A DNA stretch of 64,000 bases from contig NZ_CP126251.1 in assembly GCF_003234115.2 (NCBI RefSeq), positions 1,116,001-1,180,000 of the forward strand. Direction: 5' to 3'. Of this stretch, positions 16,486 to 25,056 are shown piece after piece (the stretch's first letter is position 1; each line of letters begins with the position of its first letter). A program made the translations under genes and the position numbers. The notes under the pieces were generated by a model that was not told where the DNA came from, made no database searches, and was given only the letters and a program-made list of their open reading frames with translations. The stretch is from Curtobacterium sp. MCPF17_002 (GTDB lineage: Bacteria; Actinomycetota; Actinomycetes; Actinomycetales; Microbacteriaceae).

Positions 16486-18140
16486 GCGACGTCCTCACCG
16501 TCGATCGCCTGACCGTCACGTTCGACGTCGACGGCGAGGTCGTCCGCGCCGTCGACGAGGCCTCGTTCACCGTCGGCCGCGGTGAGGTCGTCGCGGTGGT
16601 TGGCGAGTCCGGCTCGGGCAAGAGCATGACGGCGATGACCGCGATGGGCATCGCCCCCGACGGTGCGCGCGCCTCGGGCAGCATCCGGATCGGCGACCTC
16701 GAGGTCCTCGGCGCCGACGAGCGCTCCCTCCGTGAGGTCCGCGGCCGCCGTGTCTCGATGATCTTCCAGGACCCGTCCGCGGCGCTCAACCCGGTCTACA
16801 CGGTCGGGTTCCAGCTCGCCGAGGCCGTCCGCCGCGCCGACGCCTCGCTCGACCGGGCGACGGTCCGCGAGCGCTCGCTCGAGCTCCTCCGTGCCGTCGA
16901 GGTCCCCGAGCCGGAACGCCGACTCGGCCAGTACCCGCACGAGCTCTCCGGCGGGCAGTGCCAGCGCGTCATGATCGCGATGGCCCTCGCCGCCGACCCG
17001 GACCTCCTCATCGCCGACGAACCGACCACCGCCCTCGACGTCACCGTCCAGGCCGAGGTGCTCGACGTCCTCCGCGCCCTCCGCGAGCGCACCGGCACCG
17101 CGATCCTCCTCATCACGCACGACATGGGCGTCGTCGCCGACATCGCCGACCGTGTCGTCGTGATGCGCCGCGGTCGCGTCGTCGAGACCGGCACCGCGAG
17201 CGAGGTGTTCGCCGCGCCGTCCGCCGACTACACACGCGAACTGCTCGCTGCGGTCCCACGGATGGGCACGTCGACCACGACGGGCCTGGAGGCGCGACTC
17301 GCCTCCGCCACGGAGCCCGCGTCGCCCGTCCTCGACGTCCGGCACCTCGTGGTCGAGTACGGGAGCGCCCTGCGCGGACGCTTCCGGGCCGTCGACGACG
17401 TGTCGTTCACCGTCGGTCGCGACGAGATCGTCGGCCTGGTCGGGGAGTCCGGCAGCGGGAAGACCACCATCGGTCGTGCTGCGATCGGCCTCGCGCCGAT
17501 CACCGACGGGAGCATCGTCGTCGAGGGCACCGACGTGGCGGGTGCGCGTCGTGCCGTGCGGCGGGAGATGCGCCGACGTGTCGGCGTGGTCTTCCAGAAC
17601 CCGCTGCGCTCCCTGAACCCGCGGTACACGGTCGGGCAGACCGTCGCCGAGCCGCTGCGGCAGATCCTGCGGCTGCCGGCCGCCGAGGTGGAGTCCCGCG
17701 TCGAACGGCTGCTCACGGACGTGGGCCTCGACGGCGGCTTCCGGGAGCGCTACCCGCACGAGCTGTCCGGTGGGCAGCGGCAGCGCGTCGCGATCGCCCG
17801 CGCCGTCGCCCTCGACCCCGCGCTCCTCATCGCGGACGAGCCGACGAGCGCGCTCGACGTGTCCGTGCAGGCCCGCGTGCTCGACGTGTTCCGGGAACTC
17901 CAGGAACGCCTGGGCTTCGCCTGCCTGTTCGTCACGCACGACCTCGCCGTCGTCGACACCCTGTGCGACCGGGTCGTCGTGCTCCACGGCGGCCGCGTCG
18001 TCGAGACGGGGACGTGCGACGCGATCCTCCGCGACCCGCAGGACCCGTACACGCGGCGGCTCGTCCAGGCCGCGCCGGTCCCGGACCCCGTCGAGCAGGC
18101 TGCCCGTCGGAGTGCACGCTTGGCCTCGCTGTCGGCTTGA
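16482..18140 (+). CDS. Peptide ABC transporter, fused double ATPase (DppD-DppF type)
   Basis: 552 residues with two complete nucleotide-binding domains. Domain 1 has GESGSGKS near residue 43, signature LSGGQCQR and LLIADEPTT. Domain 2 has GESGSGKTT near residue 324, LSGGQRQR and LLIADEPTS. Each ends with the oligopeptide-type tail including YTRELLAAVP and YTRRLVQAAPVPDPV. The fusion supplies both ATPase halves for the DppB/DppC permeases. Its last 64 bases are repeated at 18391-18454 as part of a tandem duplication. The linker (GLEARLASA) carries a half-site of the GGAGGCGCG repeat. Confidence 0.93.
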   Translation: MSDVLTVDRLTVTFDVDGEVVRAVDEASFTVGRGEVVAVVGESGSGKSMTAMTAMGIAPDGARASGSIRIGDLEVLGADERSLREVRGRRVSMIFQDPSAALNPVYTVGFQLAEAVRRADASLDRATVRERSLELLRAVEVPEPERRLGQYPHELSGGQCQRVMIAMALAADPDLLIADEPTTALDVTVQAEVLDVLRALRERTGTAILLITHDMGVVADIADRVVVMRRGRVVETGTASEVFAAPSADYTRELLAAVPRMGTSTTTGLEARLASATEPASPVLDVRHLVVEYGSALRGRFRAVDDVSFTVGRDEIVGLVGESGSGKTTIGRAAIGLAPITDGSIVVEGTDVAGARRAVRREMRRRVGVVFQNPLRSLNPRYTVGQTVAEPLRQILRLPAAEVESRVERLLTDVGLDGGFRERYPHELSGGQRQRVAIARAVALDPALLIADEPTSALDVSVQARVLDVFRELQERLGFACLFVTHDLAVVDTLCDRVVVLHGGRVVETGTCDAILRDPQDPYTRRLVQAAPVPDPVEQAARRSARLASLSA

Positions 18141-18390
18141 TCGGATCTGGCCGGTGCTGGCCGGTGCTGGCCGGTGCTGGCCCGTGATGACCCGTGCCGC
18201 TCGGGCGGCGGCGCGAGGGCACGATCCTTTTCGGATCTGACCGTCCTGGTCCGAGGAACCCGGCGATCGTGAACCGGAACGATCAACAGGGAAACGGATC
18301 GTGTGGCTCCGGAGCGCGGACCCGTCCGAGGGCGCGGTCCATCGAGCGCACCGTGCTGAAACCGAACCGCGCGGCCACGAGGCGTCGGTC
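18077..18390. repeat. Tandem duplication, unit 1 (314 bp)
   Basis: Unit 1 contains the last 64 bases of the ATPase gene, an intergenic part and the last ~100 bases of an AraC-type gene in antisense. It is followed directly by unit 2 (18391-18674). The units share long identical blocks and meet at CGGTCCCGG. Unit 1 carries an extra ~30 bases made of four GGCCGGTGCT-type repeats (18151-18182), which explains the length difference. Confidence 0.85.
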
Positions 18391-18566
18391 GGTCCCGGAC
18401 CCCGTCGAGCAGGCTGCCCGTCGGAGTGCACGCTTGGCCTCGCTGTCGGCCTGATCGGATCTGCTCCGTGATGGCGCCTGCCGCTCGGGCGGCGGCGCGA
18501 GGGCACGATCGTTTTCGAATCTGACCGTCCTGGTCCGAGGAACCCGGTGATCGTGAACCGGAACGA
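18141..18566. other. Gene-free stretch filled by duplicated gene ends
   Basis: These 426 bases between the convergent ATPase and AraC genes hold the rest of duplication unit 1 and the front part of unit 2. They therefore contain an untranslated copy of the AraC 3' end (about 18283-18390) and one of the ATPase 3' end (18391-18454). No intact gene is seen. Confidence 0.8.
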
Positions 18567-18674
18567 TCAACAGGGAAACGGATCGTGTGGCTCCGGAGCG
18601 CGGACCCGTCCGAGGGCGCGGTCCATCGAGCGCACCGTGCTGAAACCGAACCGCGCGGCCACGAGGCGTCGGTC
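18391..18674. repeat. Tandem duplication, unit 2 (284 bp)
   Basis: Second copy of the segment at 18077-18390. In this copy the AraC end is part of the intact gene (18567 onward on the minus strand), while the ATPase end is a remnant without a gene in front of it. Single-base differences exist around 18450-18520, so the duplication is not brand-new. Confidence 0.85.
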
Positions 18675-19391
18675 GGTCCCGGCCTCGAGCGCTCGACGGA
18701 CGGGCAGCGACCGGAACCAGCGCCGCAACTGGTCCGGGCTGCAGCCGGTCGCGGCGCGGAACCGACGACGAAGGCTGGCGGCGGACCCTGTCGTGAGGTC
18801 GAGGAGCTCGTCCGTCGAGGGTCCGTCGCCCGCCTCGGACAACCGATCGATGCACCGGGCCAAGCCGTTGTCGGCGAGGAACGCGGGCGGGTTGTCGCGC
18901 AGGACACCCAGGACGACCACCCGTGCGAGAGCATCCCGTTCCGCGGCGTGCCAGCGGCCGTTCGTGAGCAGTCCGAGGAGCCCGAGCGCCCGGATCATGC
19001 CGTCGGACGGGGCGTCGGGTGGCTGGGTGCGGAGGAAGTCCGAGCGGCCGAGGGTCTCGTGGGCCAGGGTGCCGAACGCCGCCGAACCGATGTGGACACC
19101 GGTCGAGCTGAACAGGTCGTCGCCGGTCGTGGGCGGCGGGCGTCGTTCGGGGCCGGTGCCGATGGTGGCGGTGCCACGGTGCGTGAACAAGGCGGCCGTT
19201 CCCGGACGGACCAGCTCCAGCCGGTCGCCGCAGGTCACCCAGGCCTCGACGTGTGTCGACGACGCCACCCACACGTGCGCCTCGCCGGCCTCGAGGTCGA
19301 GCGTCCACTCCTGCTCGTCGGAGTGGACCTCGTGTCCGTACCGTGCTTCGAGGCCCGCGGCGTCGACCAGTGCTCGGAGTGCATCGCCCAT
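18567..19391 (-). CDS. AraC-family transcriptional regulator
   Basis: 274 residues from ATG 19391. The N-terminal ~100 residues are a small beta-rich sensor-like region (WTLDLEAGEAHVWVASSTHVE), followed by a helical middle part. The C-terminal AraC DNA-binding domain has SAASLRRRFRAATGCSPDQLRRWF as the first helix-turn-helix side and LVAARFGFSTVRSMDRALGRV as the second. A longer reading from 19493 would add a basic tail without support. The C-terminal coding end is duplicated at 18283-18390. Target genes are not evident; neighbours are a membrane protein and a two-component system. Confidence 0.8.
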   Translation of the reverse strand: MGDALRALVDAAGLEARYGHEVHSDEQEWTLDLEAGEAHVWVASSTHVEAWVTCGDRLELVRPGTAALFTHRGTATIGTGPERRPPPTTGDDLFSSTGVHIGSAAFGTLAHETLGRSDFLRTQPPDAPSDGMIRALGLLGLLTNGRWHAAERDALARVVVLGVLRDNPPAFLADNGLARCIDRLSEAGDGPSTDELLDLTTGSAASLRRRFRAATGCSPDQLRRWFRSLPVRRALEAGTDRRLVAARFGFSTVRSMDRALGRVRAPEPHDPFPC

Positions 19392-19455
19392 GCGACGACG
19401 CTGGCACGCCCGACACCGGCGTCGCGTCGCTCGCCCGAGATCGGTGGAGAACGGG

Positions 19456-20034
19456 TCAGCGGACCTCGGCGGTGTCCCAGAGGCGAGCGGCACCCGCGCG
19501 GACCGAGCGGAACAGCGGTCCGGCGACGAGGAGCGCTGCCGCGGTGTACGCGACCGCCTGCAGCAGGTACGGCACGGAGACCGCGGTGTCGAGCGCGCCC
19601 TGGGGCAGGTCGACGAGGGGCACCGTGGAGAGCGCCAGCAGCGTCACGAACCACCCCGCCGCGGCGACCGCGGCGATCCACCCGAAGATCCGACGCGGTC
19701 CGCCATCGTTCCGGAGGATGCGGACGCCGAAGGCCAGCAGGGCGCCCTGCGCGACGACCACGAGCACGGTGATCAGGACGCCGGAGACGACCGACGAGAG
19801 GGCGAACGCCAACACCGAGACGGCGACGGCCAGGAGCGCGCGGTCCTTCGTCCGCCACGCCGCGAGTCCCGTGGCGAGCGCCGCGATCCCGGCGAGCAGC
19901 GTGGCCGCGATCACCACGGCCCGTGGCGGATCCCACTGCGTGAGCACGGCGGCCGCGATGCCGCTCAGCGCCGCGATGACCGTGGCCACCGTGGCGGCCA
20001 GCGCGGTCAGACGATCCCCCGTGATGTTCTGCAC
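19456..20034 (-). CDS. Small multi-pass membrane protein
   Basis: 192 residues from GTG 20034 (VQNITGDRLTALAATVATVI). About six hydrophobic segments are visible, including AVVIAATLLAGIAALATGLAA, FALSSVVSGVLITVLVVVAQ and IAAVAAAGWFVTLLALSTV. No family is recognised. It is divergent from the sensor kinase gene with a ~97-base gap, so it may be a target or partner of the two-component system. Start choice is uncertain. Confidence 0.65.
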   Translation of the reverse strand: MQNITGDRLTALAATVATVIAALSGIAAAVLTQWDPPRAVVIAATLLAGIAALATGLAAWRTKDRALLAVAVSVLAFALSSVVSGVLITVLVVVAQGALLAFGVRILRNDGGPRRIFGWIAAVAAAGWFVTLLALSTVPLVDLPQGALDTAVSVPYLLQAVAYTAAALLVAGPLFRSVRAGAARLWDTAEVR

Positions 20035-20130
20035 ATGGGGCACGATACGCCGGGACGGGGGATAACCCCACCACGGGTCCGGGAGGGGGCAGGATGGGGG
20101 AACGAGCCGCCGATCGCGAGGCTTGGTGTC

Positions 20131-21639
20131 ATGACCGACACCGCCCGCCTCGACCAGGCCGAGACCGTCCCGCTGAACGACTCCGTCCCACCAGGAGCCA
20201 CCGAACCGATGCCCACGCAGCCGAACGCCGCGCAGTCGAACCAGACGCCGCCGTCGTGGTCGTCGACCCCGCCGCCGACCGGCACGGGCACGGACCCCGG
20301 CACCGGGTCGGGTTCCGGCTCTGGGATGACCGCCGGCGCCTTCTACCGCGATGCCTGGCGTCGACTTCCCCGTGACTTCGGGTACATGGCGCTCACCGCG
20401 GTGCTGCTCTGCACGCTCTACGTGGCGTTCCCGGCGGCGATCTTCGGCGGCGGGTTCCGCGACCTGTTCAACCCGTTCGTGCTGCTGATGTTCTTCATCG
20501 CGCTGTTCGTCGCCCGGTGGCTCGGCCAGTTCGAGAAGCTCCGCATCGGGTGGGCGGACACGCGGCCGATCCGTCCGGTGGACTGGACGCCGCGCTGGCA
20601 GCAGAACTGGTGGACCCGCACCGGCTCCGCGGTCGCGAACCCGCACTACTGGCTCTACCTGCTGCACGCAGCGGTCGTGTACCCGCTCGTCGCCCTCGTC
20701 ACGGTCGGGGCGGGGGCCGTGCTGCTCGCCGGCTTCCTGTGGCCGCTCGTCCTCGGTGGCGTCTTCCTCCTGAACGACGTCCGAGTCGGGTACGCCGGCT
20801 CGACCGACGTCGGGTTCGTCGTCGGCGTCGGGTTCATCGGGCTCCTGTCGATGGCCGCGTCGGTCGTGCTCCTCCCGCTCTGGGCCCGCGGCTCCGTCAT
20901 CGCGCACTACTGGGTCGACTTCGGCCTGCTCGGCGGGTTCCGTGCGGAACAGCTGGAGCAGCGCGTCGCCGGGCTCCAGGCCTCCCGCGCCGGCGCCGTC
21001 ACCGCTGAGGGGCAGGCGCTCCGCCAGATCGAGCGCGACCTGCACGACGGCCCGCAACAGCGCCTCGTCCGACTGCGCATGGACCTGTCCGCCGCCGAGC
21101 GTGCGTTCGACAAAGACCCGGAGAAGGCGAAGCAGCTCATCGGCGAGGCCTCGGAGCACGCGCAGGACGCCCTCGACGAACTGCGCGCCCTGTCCCGCGG
21201 GTTCGCGCCGCCGATCCTGCTCGACCGCGGACTCGTCGCGGCACTCGAGGCGCTCGTCGCCCGCACGCCGATCCCCGTCGGCCTCGAGGTCCGCCTGCCC
21301 GAGGGACTCGAACTCGCGACGGAGATCCAGCGGAACGTGTACTTCACCGTGAGCGAGCTGCTGACGAACACCACGAAGCACGCCGGCGCCGAGGCCGCGG
21401 GCGTCTACCTCGGCCTCGTCGTCGACGCCACCGGCCTCTGGTACCTGACGGTCAGCGTCACCGACGACGGCCGCGGCGGGGCCCGACCGCAGGAGGGCCA
21501 CGGCATCGAGGGGCTGATGGGCCGGATGCGCGCCCTCGACGGCGAGCTCACCGTGTCGAGCCCCGAAGGCGGCCCGACCGAGGCGACGGCGCGGATCCCG
21601 CTCGGTGCCCTCAACGGCGTCCCGGTGGCGCGCGTGTGA
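20131..21639 (+). CDS. NarL-type sensor histidine kinase
   Basis: 502 residues. Residues 1-70 are a Pro/Thr/Gly-rich cytoplasmic tail, ~84-260 hold four to six membrane segments of the sensor type found in actinobacterial kinases, and the HisKA_3 dimerisation part has the phospho-accepting H305 in ERDLHDGPQQRLV. The HATPase region follows with VSELLTNTTKHAG (N box) and DDGRGG (G1). It phosphorylates the response regulator encoded 112 bases downstream. The signal is unknown; similar kinases respond to envelope stress. Confidence 0.9.
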   Translation: MTDTARLDQAETVPLNDSVPPGATEPMPTQPNAAQSNQTPPSWSSTPPPTGTGTDPGTGSGSGSGMTAGAFYRDAWRRLPRDFGYMALTAVLLCTLYVAFPAAIFGGGFRDLFNPFVLLMFFIALFVARWLGQFEKLRIGWADTRPIRPVDWTPRWQQNWWTRTGSAVANPHYWLYLLHAAVVYPLVALVTVGAGAVLLAGFLWPLVLGGVFLLNDVRVGYAGSTDVGFVVGVGFIGLLSMAASVVLLPLWARGSVIAHYWVDFGLLGGFRAEQLEQRVAGLQASRAGAVTAEGQALRQIERDLHDGPQQRLVRLRMDLSAAERAFDKDPEKAKQLIGEASEHAQDALDELRALSRGFAPPILLDRGLVAALEALVARTPIPVGLEVRLPEGLELATEIQRNVYFTVSELLTNTTKHAGAEAAGVYLGLVVDATGLWYLTVSVTDDGRGGARPQEGHGIEGLMGRMRALDGELTVSSPEGGPTEATARIPLGALNGVPVARV

Positions 21640-21738
21640 AACCACCTTCGACACCGCGGTCCTGACACGGCGGTCCTGACACCGCGGTCGTGACGCCACG
21701 GTCAGGGACGCAGTGGGGGCGGGCGGCACCGCTCCCAC

Positions 21739-21744
21739 TAGGCT
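21739..21744 (+). promoter_or_regulatory. Candidate leaderless -10 box (TAGGCT) for the response regulator
   Basis: TAGGCT ends seven bases before ATG 21752 with no Shine-Dalgarno. The regulator may therefore be made from its own leaderless transcript as well as from kinase read-through. Confidence 0.4.
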
Positions 21745-21751
21745 GGTCGGC

Positions 21752-22414
21752 ATGAGCGACGGCCCGGATGCAGCACGCATCCGGGCCGTCGTCGTCGACG
21801 ACGCGGTGCTGCTGCGCGAAGGGCTCACGCGGGTCCTCGACGAGGCCGGCATCGACGTCATCGGGCAGTACGCCGACGCCGTCTCGTTCCTCGCGACGCT
21901 GCCCGAGCACGCCCCCGACGTCGTCGTGATGGACGTCCGGATGCCGCCGACCTTCACCGACGAGGGCGTCCGCGCCGCCGTCGAGACCCGCCGCCTGGCG
22001 CCACGCACCGGGGTCCTCCTGCTCTCCCAGTACGTCGAGGCCACCTACGCCGAGGACGTCCTCGCCGCCGGCGCGACCGGCATCGGGTACCTCCTCAAGG
22101 ACCGCGTCACCCGGCTCGAGGAGATCGACGACGCCGTCCGGCGGATCGCCGCCGGTGGCACCGTGCTCGATCCTGAGGTCGTCACGCAGCTCATGAGCCG
22201 TCGCCGCAACCCGCTCGAAGCGCTCACCCCGCGGGAGCGCGAGGTCCTCGGCCTGATGGCCGAGGGACGCACCAACGCGGCCATCGCCCGGGCGCTCGTC
22301 ATCGGCACCGGTGCGGTCGAGAAGCACATCTCCAGCATCTTCGGCAAACTCGCGCTCGAGGACACCGGCGAGGACCACCGTCGCGTCCTCGCCGTGCTCG
22401 CTTACCTCGGATGA
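21752..22414 (+). CDS. NarL/LuxR-family response regulator
   Basis: 220 residues. The receiver domain has the acidic pair D16-D17, phospho-acceptor D61 in VVVMDVRMPP, and Lys in YLLKDRV. The C-terminal LuxR helix-turn-helix starts with LTPREREVLGLMAEGRTNAAIARAL near residue 156. It is the partner of the kinase upstream. The stop overlaps the EamA gene (ATGA), suggesting that the exporter is part of the regulon. Confidence 0.93.
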   Translation: MSDGPDAARIRAVVVDDAVLLREGLTRVLDEAGIDVIGQYADAVSFLATLPEHAPDVVVMDVRMPPTFTDEGVRAAVETRRLAPRTGVLLLSQYVEATYAEDVLAAGATGIGYLLKDRVTRLEEIDDAVRRIAAGGTVLDPEVVTQLMSRRRNPLEALTPREREVLGLMAEGRTNAAIARALVIGTGAVEKHISSIFGKLALEDTGEDHRRVLAVLAYLG

Positions 22415-23304
22415 CGAACGCGCTGGTGAACCGCCTTCCGGCACCGGTCCTCGCGCTCGCCGCGATGGTGTCCGTGCAGATCGGCGCAGCGATCGCGAAG
22501 ACCCGCTTCGACGACGTCGGGTCCGTCGGCGCCGCCACGCTCCGGCTCGTCATCGGCGCGATCGTCCTCGCACTCGTCGTCCGGCCCCGGGTCCGGCACT
22601 GGACCCGCGCGCAGTGGCTCGGCGCGATCGGTCTCGGGCTGGCGCTCGGCGGCATGAACGTCTTCATCTACGTGGCGTTCGCGAGCATCCCGATCGGCGT
22701 CGCCGTCACCATCGAGTTCCTCGGCCCGCTCGCCCTCTCCCTCGTGCACACCCGCCGGTGGCGCGACGTCACCTGGGCAGTGCTCGCGCTCGCCGGGGTC
22801 GTGCTGCTCGGGGTCGGACCGGCGGCCGTCACCGCGGTCGGCGGCGTCGTGTTCGCCGTCCTCGCCGCCGCGTGCTGGGCCGGCTACATCGTGATGAACC
22901 GGCACGTCGGTGCGGCGATCCCCGGGGTCGACGGGCTCGCGGTGTCGATGCTCGTCGCCATGGTCGTCGCGCTGCCGTTCGGACTCCGGTCCGCGGTCGA
23001 CGGCGTCGTCCGGGAGCCCGTGTTGCTCGTCGTGTTCGGCGCCGTCGCGGTGCTGTCGAGCGTCCTGCCCTACGCGCTGGAGATGCTCGCGCTCCGCCGG
23101 ATGCCCACGCGGGTGTTCGGCGTGCTGCAGAGCCTCGGCCCGGCGATCGCGGCGCTCGCCGGCCTGGCGATCCTGCACGAGGGACTCGCGCCGCTCGAGA
23201 TCGTCGCACTCGCGTGCGTCACCGCGGCGAGTGTCGGCGTGACGCTGTCCGCGCGACGCGGGCGAGGGGTGAGAAGCGAAGGCGCGGATCCGGTTCCGTC
23301 GTGA
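22411..23304 (+). CDS. EamA/DMT-family exporter (RhtA-like)
   Basis: 297 residues with about ten membrane segments in two EamA repeats. VGAATLRLVIGAIVLALV lies in the first half, GPLALSLVHTRRWRDVTW follows, and LEMLALRRMPTRVFGVLQSLGPAIAALAG ends the second, the pattern of RhtA-type threonine/homoserine exporters. Substrate cannot be fixed from sequence. It is translationally coupled to the response regulator gene by a four-base overlap. Confidence 0.85.
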   Translation: MTNALVNRLPAPVLALAAMVSVQIGAAIAKTRFDDVGSVGAATLRLVIGAIVLALVVRPRVRHWTRAQWLGAIGLGLALGGMNVFIYVAFASIPIGVAVTIEFLGPLALSLVHTRRWRDVTWAVLALAGVVLLGVGPAAVTAVGGVVFAVLAAACWAGYIVMNRHVGAAIPGVDGLAVSMLVAMVVALPFGLRSAVDGVVREPVLLVVFGAVAVLSSVLPYALEMLALRRMPTRVFGVLQSLGPAIAALAGLAILHEGLAPLEIVALACVTAASVGVTLSARRGRGVRSEGADPVPS

Positions 23305-23322
23305 CGGACGCGATCCGCGCCT
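23280..23322. terminator. Bidirectional hairpin between eamA-like gene and small gene
   Basis: AGGCGCGGATC (23280-23290) pairs with GATCCGCGCCT (23312-23322). It overlaps the end of the EamA gene and lies just before the stop of the convergent 50-residue gene. Confidence 0.6.
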
Positions 23323-23336
23323 CCAGGAAGACCCGT

Positions 23337-23489
23337 CTACTCGTCGCGGAGGAAGTCCGCGTACGTGGGTTCCGAGCGCTCACCCGTCAGGAGCGCCGGG
23401 TCGTTGACCCGCCGTTCGACGTAGGCCGCGATGACCTCGGGCGGGGTGAGCACGTGGGCAGCCCAGGACGGCACCTCGTTCCTCTTCAT
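23337..23489 (-). CDS. 50-residue small protein
   Basis: An intact short frame encodes MKRNEVPSWAAHVLTPPEVI through AYVERRVNDPALLT to PTYADFLRDE. A strong AGGAGG lies seven bases before the ATG, which makes it a credible gene despite its size. Codon use is as GC3-rich as its neighbours. No family is recognised. It lies 101 bases behind the SOS-box gene on the same strand and may be co-transcribed with it. Confidence 0.65.
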   Translation of the reverse strand: MKRNEVPSWAAHVLTPPEVIAAYVERRVNDPALLTGERSEPTYADFLRDE

Positions 23490-23590
23490 TGGTGCCTCCT
23501 TCCCGTCCAGCACTCCGACCGAATGTCTCGATCATCGAGTTACTTGCTGAACCGGTGTTCGCCAAACGATCCTCGTCATGCCGAGGGAAG

Positions 23591-23914
23591 TCAATGCGGT
23601 GCGTTCTGCGGACTGCGCCGACCAGCGTCGGCACGCAACGTGCGGTGCTTCACGGCGGAACGCCACACCCACGCGTTCGCCTGCTGCCCGAACTGCGCCC
23701 ACTCGACGAGGACCGCATCGCGGGTCCAGCTCTTCGCGAAGGCCTTCACCCGGACGTGGAACGTCGGGAACTGGATCCACGCCCACACCGGCACCGGGGT
23801 GACCGCGTGGCAGGCGTCCGGACCGCGGGCGTCCTCGGAGAGCGAGTAGGCGCGCGGGCGCTCGACCTCCGGGTGCTCCGGGGGCTGCCACCGGTTCTCG
23901 CGACGCCGTCCCAC
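23591..23914 (-). CDS. Small protein behind a perfect SOS box
   Basis: 107 residues from GTG 23914. The first ~40 residues are polar and variable-looking; the core is compact and rich in aromatic residues (PVWAWIQFPTFHVRVKAFAK, VLVEWAQFGQQANAWVWRSAV). The start may lie further downstream because the SOS box sits only seven bases before this GTG. I recall similar small WAW…VW proteins near imuB/dnaE2-type mutasome genes in actinobacteria, but no such genes are here and this link is uncertain. LexA control is the main clue to function. Confidence 0.65.
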   Translation of the reverse strand: MGRRRENRWQPPEHPEVERPRAYSLSEDARGPDACHAVTPVPVWAWIQFPTFHVRVKAFAKSWTRDAVLVEWAQFGQQANAWVWRSAVKHRTLRADAGRRSPQNAPH

Positions 23915-23920
23915 GAGAGT

Positions 23921-23940
23921 ATTCGAACGTGTGTTCGAAT
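23921..23940. promoter_or_regulatory. LexA/SOS box
   Basis: ATTCGAACGTGTGTTCGAAT has perfect eight-base arms around GTGT and contains TCGAAC-N4-GTTCGA, the actinobacterial/Gram-positive LexA site. It lies directly before the 107-residue gene on the minus strand. On the other side the nearest gene is the end of the LacI regulator, so only the small gene can be its target. Confidence 0.8.
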
Positions 23941-24020
23941 CCGAGTCAAGTCGGCCGCGGCTGATCCGCGCGCTCGTGACAGGGGATCGGCGTGTCGGCC
24001 GGACTGCGCGGCCCGCCGTC

Positions 24021-25052
24021 TCAGGGCTGTGCGCGGGCCGTTGACTCGCGGACGCTCAGCGTCAGCGACGGCCCGGGGCGCGACGGCAGGGTGACCCCGG
24101 CGTCGATCTGCTCGCGCAGGAGCGTCGCGGCGCGCTGCCCGAGCTCGACGGTGTCACGCGTCAGCGAGGTGATCGCGGGACGGACGAGCCGGATCATCGC
24201 GGAGTCGTCGAACGACACGATGGAGACGTCCCCCGGCACCGCGACCCCCATCTCGCTCGCGACCCCGAGTCCCGCGACCGCGAGCACGTCGTTGTCGTAG
24301 ACGATCGCGGTGGGCCGGGTGCTCCGGGACAGCAGGGTCCGTGTGGCCCGCGCACCGGCGTCGGCCGAGTAGTCGGTCGGGATCGACAGGGCGTCGGTGA
24401 GTCCCTCGGCGGCGGCGAAGGTGCGGACGCGGTCGATCCGCATCGCGGTGTGCTCGAACTCCGGCCGGCCGGCGACGTGGGCGATCCGCCGGTGTCCGAG
24501 CGCGTGCAGGTACCGCAGGACGGTGTCGGTCGCGTCGGAGTCGTCGATCCACACGGTCGGCGCCGCGCCCTCGGGGGAGGGGTGCGAACCGACGACGACG
24601 GCGGGCATCCCGAGGTCGGCGAGCAGCGCGAGTCGGTCGTCGTGGCGCCGCGGGTCGATGACGATCACGCCGTCGACCCGGTGCCCGCGCCACCAGTCGC
24701 GGTAGGTCTCGAGCTCCTCGGCGGCGTCACGGGCGACGAGCAGGTTCATGCCGACGTGGCTGCCGGCGAGCCCGAGCTGGATGCCGGAGATGAGGTCGCC
24801 GAAGAACGACTCGGTGCCGAGGGTCCGGGCCGGACGGTTGAGGACGAAGCCGATCGAACCGGCCCTGGCGCCGCCGAGCGCCCGGGCCGCGGTGTGCGGC
24901 TGCCAGTCGAGTTCGTGGGCGATCTCACGCACCCGGCGACGGGTTTCGTCGGACACGCCGGGGCGGTCGTTGAGCGCGAACGAGACCGCGCTGATGGACA
25001 CGCCGGCACGCGCCGCGATGTCGGCGATCGTCGTCCGGCGTTTGGTGGCCAC
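24021..25052 (-). CDS. LacI-family transcriptional regulator of the carbohydrate locus
   Basis: 343 residues with the N-terminal LacI helix-turn-helix and hinge (TTIADIAARAGVSISAVSFALNDRPGVSDETRRRV) and a periplasmic-binding-like sensor domain (GVIVIDPRRHDDRL, TAIVYDNDVLAVAGLGVASEMGV). It is divergent from the sugar ABC operon; a 16-base palindrome eight bases before its start overlaps the operon promoter. It very likely represses the glycan operon until an imported sugar binds, and controls itself. Confidence 0.92.
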   Translation of the reverse strand: MATKRRTTIADIAARAGVSISAVSFALNDRPGVSDETRRRVREIAHELDWQPHTAARALGGARAGSIGFVLNRPARTLGTESFFGDLISGIQLGLAGSHVGMNLLVARDAAEELETYRDWWRGHRVDGVIVIDPRRHDDRLALLADLGMPAVVVGSHPSPEGAAPTVWIDDSDATDTVLRYLHALGHRRIAHVAGRPEFEHTAMRIDRVRTFAAAEGLTDALSIPTDYSADAGARATRTLLSRSTRPTAIVYDNDVLAVAGLGVASEMGVAVPGDVSIVSFDDSAMIRLVRPAITSLTRDTVELGQRAATLLREQIDAGVTLPSRPGPSLTLSVRESTARAQP

Positions 25053-25056
25053 GGGG

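Noticed and set aside
18060-18680. Insertion sequence remnant at the duplication
   Set aside because: No transposase frame and no terminal inverted repeats; the unit is made of neighbouring gene ends.
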